Of a stretch of DNA of 64,000 nucleotides, positions 56,701 through 64,000 are shown piece after piece. Every line of letters starts with the position of its first letter. Within the stretch, counting starts at the first letter, position 1. The translations under genes and the position numbers were made by a program. The notes beneath the pieces are model-generated. The model ran no database searches. It was not told the origin of the DNA and was given only the letters and a program-made list of their open reading frames with translations. Source of the DNA: Macrotrachela quadricornifera (lineage: Eukaryota > Rotifera > Eurotatoria > Philodinida > Philodinidae); assembly GCA_022393335.1 (NCBI GenBank), contig JAJEKB010020463.1:105285-169284 (forward strand), given 5' to 3'.

Positions 56701-58829
56701 GTTATAAGGTAGTATTATTTAAAAATTAATTACAATGAACGCATCTTCATGTCCAAATTCTTACAGATTTAATTTTGTCACCGATGTTAAAATTAGTTTT
56801 TTTTTACTTTTTTATCACTACAAGATTATCTTTTTAAAAAAAGCAATTATATATTCTGATAGTCCATAAAATTCTATTATTCTATATATTTTTGTCTTGC
56901 CTTGCATCTATAAACTGTAGTATATGAATGGAAGGCAAGGCAAAAGTATATAGATTGATAGAAAATTCTATGAACTTTCAAAATATGTAATTAGTTTTTA
57001 AACAATATTACCCTTTAGTAACAATATATTTGAAATACGACGTAAAACTATTTATTTCCAGGGGCATATATAAAACATTAATGCACTTTATAGAATCACA
57101 TCATAAAAAGGAAAACTCTCTGCGGAGTCTCCATGCAAGGACTGCGAGGAGATTAGCTCGGTGACTGCCTTAAGATTTTTCAGAAACTTCACATTTTTTA
57201 GTGGACTCCTCAGAGACTCTACGAGAGAGTTTCGATTAGGAAAATGTCCATTCAGAAATATTTTTTGCAAGTCTGACAGAAAAATCACGTATGACTGATA
57301 AGCGAAGATTTCAAAGATTATCATCTCCCACATTCTTCACTACTATTTGAGATAGACAAAATGAATACTGTCGATAATGAGAATGAAAGTAAGAGAGAAA
57401 ACATTTTTGAATGGACTCATCTGCCCATTCAGTCGAACATTGTCCAAAATTATATGAAATACAACTTAAAGGAATATACTATCTTGACGGTGAGATATAA
57501 ATATTTTTTATCTCGATTTTAATAAAATAATGATTATGAAAAGAAAAAAAAAGACCCCTACAGAACAAGAAATATCCATTATTAATACATCTCTACAATC
57601 TTTCAATCACTCTTTTAATACATAATATTTAATAATATTCTATATATGTTTTTAGCAGACTTCAGACTACTTGTATCAAAAAATAGTTTCTCTCCAATTT
57701 ATCCTTTCTTTATATTTGAGAAATCACTGATATACACATCAGTAAAACATATAATAATAGGACTTTTCTTTACAGTAACTGAGAATTTTCTCTATTCTTC
57801 TCTTTATCACATTAAACGAGATGAAAAAAATCATTATAGAAGTTTCTCTTTTCTCACATTTCAAAGGAAATGAAAGGTTCATTTTGACGATAATCATGTC
57901 TTCTCTTTCTTTTAGTACCACTTGGTCCCAGTTTGAGACATATTCCTGCAAATGCTAAATGGAACAAGAATGGCCAAACAGTAGCAGGACAAAATTCAAC
58001 ACGCTCTAGCCCTCACGGTTTATATGTGGATGATGAACAAATAATTTATGTTGCTGATTTTTTGAATCACCATATTGTAGCCTGGAAATCGGGTGAAACA
58101 AATGGACAAATAGTGGCAGGTGGACATGGACATGGAAATGGTGTTCATCAATTGAATAGTCCAACAGATGTGATCGTGGATGAAGAGAGAGATAGTCTTA
58201 TTATTTGTGACTGGGGAAATACGAGAGTAATTAGATGGTCTCGTCAAAATCGAACAAGTGGAGAAATAATTATTTCAAATATCGGTTGTGTTGGTTTGAC
58301 AATGGATGATAATGGATTTCTCTACGTCACTGATAAAGACAAACATGAAGTTAGAAGATATCAAATGGGTGAATCACAAGGAACAGTGGTAGCAGGTGGA
58401 AATGGACCAGGAAATCGTCTTGATCAGCTCGATTGGCCCCGCTACATATTTGTCGATCAAGAACATTCAGTATTTGTGTCTGAGTGGAATAATCACCGTG
58501 TGATGAAATGGATAGAAGGTGCAAAAGAAGGTATTGCTGTTGCTGGTAGACAAGAATATGGAAATAGTTTGACACAATTGTATAAACCTAATGGAGTTCT
58601 GGTTGATCAATTGGGTACTGTTTATGTCGCTGATAGCAATAATCATAGAATTGTACGTTGGCCTAAAGGAGCACAAGAAGGAAATGTTTTTGTTGGTGGA
58701 AATGGTAGAGAAGCACAAGCAAATCAATTCAGGTGGCCTGTAGGATTGTCATTTGATCGGCAAGGTAATCTCTATATTGCTGATCATGATAAAAATCGAA
58801 TACAACGATTTAACATTGAAATGCCATGA
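53786..58829 (+). CDS. Secreted NHL-repeat protein, two six-bladed propellers (one-gene model)
   Basis: Exon 1 (53786-53840) is a signal peptide (MEFLARFIIVVLVIHYSS). Exon 2 (54372-55256) encodes six NHL-type blades, for example NLYVADTDNNRIQHF, YLFIVDSDNHRIIRS and NIFVTDFNNHRIQKF. Exon 3 (57916-58829) encodes six more, for example TVYVADSNNHRIVRW and NLYIADHDKNRIQRF, and ends with the protein. All junctions are GT-AG in phase 1 (introns 531 and 2659 bp), giving 617 residues. NHL propellers bind protein or RNA partners; with a signal peptide this one is probably extracellular. The long second intron holds three small foldback elements. Two separate genes are the alternative, but the second half has no signal peptide or start of its own, which favours one gene. 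Further exons in the large intron cannot be excluded. AATAAA lies at about 58851. Confidence 0.75.
56077..56196. repeat. 120-bp foldback rich in GATCACG
   Basis: AGTGTTTTGCGTGA (56077) pairs with TCACGCAAAACACT ending at 56196. The centre contains GATCACGCGTGATC and repeated GTCACGATC/GATCGTGAC words. It lies in the large NHL intron. Confidence 0.7.
56862..56978. repeat. Small foldback in the NHL intron
   Basis: GTCCATAAAATTCTATTATT pairs with AGAAAATTCTATGAACTTT, and TTTTGTCTTGCCTTGCAT pairs with AAGGCAAGGCAAAAG. The loop is about 20 bases. Confidence 0.65.
57112..57231. repeat. Third small foldback in the NHL intron
   Basis: AAACTCTCTGCGGAGTCTC at about 57113 pairs imperfectly with GAGACTCTACGAGAGAGTTT ending near 57231. 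No coding signal. Confidence 0.5.
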
Positions 58830-59154
58830 AATTAATGGGATGAACTGATAAATAAACTTTATTTATTTTCAGCTATTGATTATTATTTTTTGATTGCTAT
58901 GTAATTTTAATTGAAAAAAAATAAAAGAATGAAAATGAATTGATGTATATTTATATTCATGTGCGCGCGCAACCAGAAAATTCCTGGTTATTGGAGACAC
59001 AAAGGCCAACAGCAGCAAGACAATGTATGTGCATAAGAGGTCTTTTCGTTGTCTTTGTTTAACAAGATCAGTATCTCTCTGTGATGAATTAATGTAGAAA
59101 ACATACATTAATTCAACGCTAAAAAAAAAGAAGTTAACCAATCGGAAAGCATTC
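58830..59154. other. 3' flank of the NHL gene
   Basis: Contains the AATAAA polyadenylation-type signal near 58851 and a GTGCGCGCGC run at 58960. A minus-strand frame (58869-59282) has no motif. Confidence 0.4.
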
Positions 59155-59894
59155 CAGAACTGTAAATGGTACCGGCTACCGGCTGGTAAGAACAACTTTT
59201 TCTCTACCAGTTCGGTACAAATTTTTTTCGAGATTTTATATGTTCTTTGCCAAAAAATGACTGTAAAAGTGCCTTTTTTCACATATTAAATACCTTTTAT
59301 TGGTGTCAGAAACTTTTTTTCGAGACGGATGCATTCGACTACTCGTTTCAAATAAAATTTCGGCAATACATTAAGTATCTATATTTTTGCAGCTCATTTT
59401 CATATCAAATTATGTTATCATTAAACGATCGCAAATTTGGTCGGTGTTGTGGTTCATTGAAGATTTCTACTTTCTTTATAATTAACACACTAGATCTCGC
59501 ACAAACATGAGAGAGAATATAAAGCCAGCGTAACCCATAAAGCAGTTTGAGTGTACAACTAACTAATAATGTTCGTATCTAACGAACAACTAAAAAATGT
59601 AGAAGGTAGTGTAGATTTTATAGTGATTTGTAGTTTTTGCTCATTAATAAATAATAGGTGAAAACGAAGAAAAAGTATGGAAATAAATAGAACAAAACAT
59701 TATGAAATAATTGTAATGTCAGCAATGACTTGATAAGACGATAGGCATGACTCATCGAAAGATATATTTCACTATTATGGAGCCGAAAATATGCAGTAGG
59801 ATTCATGCCGATCTACCGACCGGTCCGGCCCGATCTGATAGTTCCTATCGGTACCAGTACTGGTAAGGAAAAAATACTATTGGTTACAGCTCTG
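59155..59894. mobile_element. 740-bp element with CAG(A/G)(A/G)CTGTAA ends, hAT-like
   Basis: CAGAACTGTAAATGGTACCG (59155) resembles the inverted right end, which reads CAGAGCTGTAACCAATAG on the other strand (ending 59894). GGTACC/CCGG-rich patches (TACCGGCTACCGGCTGGTA near 59168; CCGACCGGTCCGGCC near 59815) lie just inside both ends. Flanking 8-mers do not match. No transposase frame is seen. Confidence 0.55.
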
Positions 59895-60790
59895 ATATTT
59901 AAACATCATAAACTAGATTTTAATTACTTTCAGTAGAGCTAATTATTGATACTAATATAAAATAAAAGCATTGGGATATTTTTGCGACAGAATCGTTCGT
60001 TGCATAGAAAAGAATAACGACTGAATAGATCTCCGATCACTTTGAAACTCAAAACAAATATCAAAATAGAACTTAGTGTAATCGATGATCAAGAATTATT
60101 ATGTCGATTGCCTACTAGATTGTCACATATTTGTTGATAATAGACAGGGTAATATAATCTTTTAGCAGTGTTATTTATACGACACTACTAAACTCTCTCT
60201 CAATCTTACGACGACTAAGCGAGATGAAATACAAGATTTTGTTGATAATGGAACGAGATTCGAGACCAAGAAAGAGGGAATCAGTGATACAAGAAGACGA
60301 TTGGCATACACCCATATTTTACATTCGAAGGTCTTTGTGTTAAAAAGTTTCATATAAAATTATATACTCGGTGACTATTTATGCATCTGTTTCCTCTATT
60401 TCCCTCTCATGATCGATACACTTACTTCTTAATCGTTTGAATACTTAAATCTGTCTGAAATACTTATCTTACTTAGAGAAAGTTTCAATATATCGAGTCT
60501 TTATTATATTAGCACAGCTTTTTTAGATTTGATTATTCTACATAATTATTAAATTTTGTTAGGATTCTTTAAACATGTGCTGAAAGACTAAGAAGCTTTC
60601 ACCTATATCTGTCTGGTCATTAATGTGAAAACGAATGAAATTCTTATTGGTCAACGTAAAACGAATATATGCGAATGTACAATTATTTATTTTGAAAATT
60701 CAAAGAAAAAGGAGTCGTCGAGATAAAGTACATAATGTTATTAGAAAAATGAGTCAGCGATGAGAAAAATATAAGGACTGAGCAGTATCA
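59895..60790. other. Gene-free stretch
   Basis: Only short frames without motifs; a 60-codon minus-strand frame at 60171-60353 is not supported. Confidence 0.35.
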
Positions 60791-61850
60791 TTAATCTGAA
60801 TCATAATCGGCATATCTAGAGAGGATTGTAAGGTTTGCAACTAAATTTATGTGCACAGCCTGAGCAAGGTCTTGAATTTCTTTATTTTCCACAACGACTC
60901 TACAAAACTCTTCTTCAGATAATTATGTTTTATTGCCGAATGCCTTGTTTATAATGTTCATAATCTGCTCCATATGTACTTTTGATTTCATTTGTCTATG
61001 TCCCTTGACAATCTCAAACTTTATTACGAATATGTATACAATATTAGCAATTTCGTCCTTCGTCAGAAAAACATCATGATTTGCATCGCACAAATTGAAA
61101 AGACACTTTACCTTTACTTCTTCATCATCACAAGGATCGCCCAGTAATCCGACGGTTAATATGTGTTTGTATAAATCAACCTTTCCTTAAAAAAATATTC
61201 ACTTAGAATAGTAATCAAATTAAATCGATAGTTCACTTTCTTATACTGACTATTGGTTCACTAATAAAAATTTTATATTTCAAAATGGTCAGTTATATAT
61301 GGAACAAAAATTCGCACAATACTGTACAAATGGTTTCTTAGAATTAAAGGCAAAATTTTTCTGACATTGAAGAAGTTATCAATCACAAAGTAAAAGAATA
61401 TGTTCAAGAATTGTAGAAAATACTAGACGTCTCTACAATTGTTATCTGACTGTCAGTCGCCAATCTAATAATTGACAGACACTGAACATCATATATGCTG
61501 GTATAGAACAAACTGCTAAGAAAAAAACGTCTCACAGTGCATCTAAAACGCTGTTTAAAAAAAAACATTTTTTTCTTCTGTTTTATACATGCTTGGTTAC
61601 TTTGGAATAATGCGAAACTGTAAATAGCTTGATTTGGTTGAATCAGAACTATTAAGAAAATTTTCTTACCTGAATGATCATAATCGATGGTATCAAATAA
61701 AAATTTGAGAAACTCTATTGTTTGATGATTATTATCTTTGAAATAATTACGATTAGCTTCGAGGAACGCCGCTGTGATCATAGAACCATTTGGATACTTG
61801 TATTGCAGCGCTTCTAAAAACCGAATACAAGTTTGATATGGGTTCACCAT
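60791..61850 (-). pseudogene. Broken EF-hand (neuronal-calcium-sensor-like) gene
   Basis: Exon 1 is 61850-61670 and ends in an EF-hand loop (DYDHSG). It joins in phase 1 across a 483-bp intron to an exon starting at 61186 that continues the loop (KVDLYKHI). Position 12 of this loop is Lys instead of Glu, so calcium binding there is doubtful. A one-base excess in a G4 run (complement of 61139-61143) then throws the frame to an early stop. In the next frame a good second loop, DANHDVFLTKDE, is readable, then an in-frame TAA at 60925-60923 where NKT stops before LSEEEF, and a further open tail to a TAA at 60793-60791. The exon-1 region (NGSMITAAFLEANRNYF, TIEFLKFLFDTID) resembles recoverin/KChIP-type calcium sensors, which have four EF-hands. 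With at least two lesions it is called a pseudogene; sequencing error at the G run could explain one. Confidence 0.7.
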
Positions 61851-61931
61851 TCATTTTGAACAGAAAATAATATAGAAACATTAATTACTAACAGAACTAG
61901 ATCAAAACTGTAGTAACGTAACATATCAATA

Positions 61932-62050
61932 CAGGAAGCAGAATCTAGCCGTAGGTTTGCACTGCCACTGTAGGGAAAATAGTTTTCTTGGGGAAATTTT
62001 TCAGACTTTGATGCGTACTAGTGGGAAGCTGAGGCAGATTGTGCATCTCT
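61932..62050. mobile_element. 119-bp hAT-type MITE with perfect 8-bp target duplication
   Basis: TATCAATA occurs immediately before (61924-61931) and after (62051-62058) the element. The left end CAGGAAGCAGAATCTAGCCG and the right end GCAGATTGTGCATCTCTG are diverged versions of the CAGAGGTGCAGAATCT ends of the 8875-9608 element. An 8-bp duplication and CAG...CTG ends are hallmarks of hAT transposition. Confidence 0.85.
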
Positions 62051-62189
62051 GTATCAATAGCAGATCGTCCATATAAAAAGATATTTATTTAACAATGGAC
62101 AAACTGGTTATACTTAAATTTTCACAACTTGAGAAATTGTATCTGTGCCAATGGGTATATTATTTGATGTACTGTCTGTACAAAAAAAA

Positions 62190-62660
62190 GTGGACTCGGA
62201 TATTTTTGCAAGAACTGAAGAATGGAAAGAGCTAGAGAGCTGCTTTTTTCAATAATCGAAAGAGACGGCACTAAGGCATCTTTTTCTTTAGTGTTGCGTA
62301 AGACGAAGTTGTTTTAAACTTTATGATTTTTGAAAAACATTGCAAAATAGTCGTAAATCCGATTGATTATTTTCATGAAATTTTGGTTTTCATATATGAT
62401 TTGGATAGAGATGCATCAGATCTATAGTTTCAGATATAATTCACATCATAAACTTTACGTATTTTACGGTAAAAGTTTTGTTTCAAAGACGGATTAGTTT
62501 TGAATATTTTTTCGTTGTTTCATAAAAATTCTTCACTTTAAAATGACTGCGTCTTGTGTAATATCGGAAGCAAAGACGTCCTAATATCTCTTCTGTTTTA
62601 CTGATAAAAATTGTAGCTCTTTCCATTCTTGGATTATTGCAAAACTACTTGAATGCATTT
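62190..62660. repeat. Third, diverged member of the 3445-4015 foldback family
   Basis: TTTTGCAAGAACTGAAGAAT... (62203) with GGAAAGAGCTA pairs with TAGCTCTTTCCATTCTTGGA and TTATTGCAAAA at 62615-62645. GAGAGCTGC and GAAAGAGACGGCACTAAGGC on the left resemble 3512-3560 of the first member. Confidence 0.55.
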
Positions 62661-64000
62661 TTTTGAACTGGTATTAATATCTGAGTATCATTCTCTTTGT
62701 ATTGTAATACGTTTGCCATATTTTCTCTTTTCTCTCTTACCTCTCTCGTATATAGGCTTGTATTTTACATAAGATAAGGTACCATTATAATACATCCTTT
62801 TAAGCTGAAATTTCTATAAAATCCTAACAGCTTTTCAAACTATTTGCAGATAAAGTTTCAAATAAAAATCTCCTCAAACCGAACGAGGCGGCAGTTTTCT
62901 TAGATCACACAGTTGGCGAAGTATAAAGGAAAATACATAGACGCATTGTTTTCTAATGGTCAGTAATTATCTATCACACAGTATAACTTTTATGAATCAA
63001 TTAAATTGCTATACTGTAATTGCTTATCTTACGATTTTGTTTGAAAGATTTTTCTGCAGATACCAATACAATATCAATATTATGTACAAACTTGAAAAAA
63101 TAAAAATCCCATCTTTCATTTCTTTGAAAGACTGTAAATCATTAACATTTTTTGAAAAAGTCATAAAAATTATGAAAATACTGGTCATATATTTGGTGAA
63201 CTTCGTTTTCATTCATTTCTAATATTTTCATTAGTGTTCAATTGAGTTGGAGTCAATTGGAATTGGTGTTCATTTGCTTTTGCTGTTCCACTTACCGATG
63301 TCATATTACGAACAATTCGAAGAACGAAAAAAAAGCGATGTGTTCTTGAATGTATCAAGCGACGAGCCTATTTATTTTATTCGTTTGATTCTTGTTCTTC
63401 TATTGAAATACTGTAGAAGAAAAACTAATGCTGAAAAATACAGATAATAGCGATCAAGTTGCAATCATCGTCATTTATAAAGAAAGATTAATATTTGTCA
63501 AAGAAATAAAATAAACTACAGAGCAAAATTTAATTTGTTGCATATCTACACATATTGTACGTCAATGTGACCATAAAACTACAGGAAACAGCTTATTATC
63601 GACAATATTCCAGTTTCTTCTGGAACCAAAAGAATATTTGTCCCATGCTTTGAAATATGATCTCATTTTATTATTTTAAGACGTAACCATTGACTATAAA
63701 TGACAAAAAATAGAAATGTCACTATGGGAAACACAGTTTGTTTCCTCTAGGAAGTAACATTGAATGGAAAATACTTTTTGTCGTTCAATCTTGACTCCAA
63801 TTATAATTTACTTCAATTATTGAAGTAGATTTTTCAACAATATTCTACACTGTTAGAATATATAATTAATTTTTCTATATTAAAACATATTTTTAAAAGT
63901 TTGTTTCTATGATAGAAAGACGCTCTACAAAACAGCCTATGACCGATCTCTTTGAATTCATACAATAAGATAGTTGTAAGTATAGAAATGTGCGTCATAA
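62661..64000. other. Gene-free end of the window
   Basis: Frames at 62956-63222 and 63247-63447 (+) are AT-rich, lack motifs and splice support, and are not called. No repeat partner was recognised. Confidence 0.35.

Noticed and set aside
58869..59282. 137-codon minus-strand frame as a gene
   Set aside because: It overlaps the 3' flank of the NHL gene and the edge of a TIR element, with no recognisable motif.
1..64000. tRNA genes, spliced-leader copies, CRISPR arrays, bacterial operons
   Set aside because: No GTTCRANNC-type tRNA arm in context, no spliced-leader match by eye, no regularly spaced identical repeats and no tightly packed intronless gene clusters were seen.

Overview
The window looks like nuclear DNA from a small animal, most probably a bdelloid rotifer. 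This is inferred from gene content, not from any search. It is very AT-rich. The genes have short GT-AG introns (52-58 bp in several cases) and encode families that are expanded in bdelloids: an ADP-ribosyltransferase joined to kinesin-light-chain-like TPRs, F-box/leucine-rich proteins, NHL beta-propellers, MAM-domain proteins, LicD/fukutin-like proteins and a divergent rhodopsin-like GPCR. A run of exactly 400 N (25175-25574) is a scaffold gap. No tRNA, rRNA, CRISPR or operon structure was seen.

Layout. 1-5.7 kb: no gene; foldback and dispersed repeats. 5.7-7.9 kb (-): two-exon LicD-family membrane protein with a degenerate acidic motif. 11.2-12.3 kb (-): two-exon GPCR. 13.8-15.7 kb (+): broken transposase-like gene. 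17.1-18.0 kb (-): secreted cysteine-rich four-repeat protein. 18.8-19.6 kb: TA-flanked palindrome. 22.5-24.3 kb (+): ART-TPR gene with one internal TGA. 24.7-27.1 kb: degenerate satellite around the gap. 27.8-29.8 kb (+): triple-MAM protein. 30.7-31.7 kb (+): decayed second ART copy. 32.5-33.8 kb (-): desaturase-like membrane protein. 34.5-37.1 kb (+): six-exon ABCG half-transporter. 40.6-41.2 kb (+): GNAT acetyltransferase. 41.6-42.2 kb (-): possible broken membrane-protein gene. 45.2-46.7 kb (+): WWE-domain/protein-kinase fusion. 47.2-49.1 kb: 1.8-kb element with terminal inverted repeats. 49.9-51.8 kb (-): F-box/LRR gene interrupted by repeats. 53.8-58.8 kb (+): NHL gene modelled with two six-bladed propellers. 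60.8-61.9 kb (-): broken EF-hand gene.

The genes do not form a pathway. They are individually regulated animal genes separated by 1-4 kb of repeat-rich DNA. Several adjacent themes stand out. ADP-ribose biology appears twice, as a putative writer (ART-TPR plus a dead copy) and a putative reader (the WWE-kinase). Catalytic residues are lost in more than one enzyme family (LicD motif, ART arginine, kinase HRD). Small foldback elements are dense and have inflated introns in the NHL, LicD and F-box genes. The best candidate for something new is the WWE-kinase fusion at 45176-46688, whose two introns could both be resolved with matching phase.
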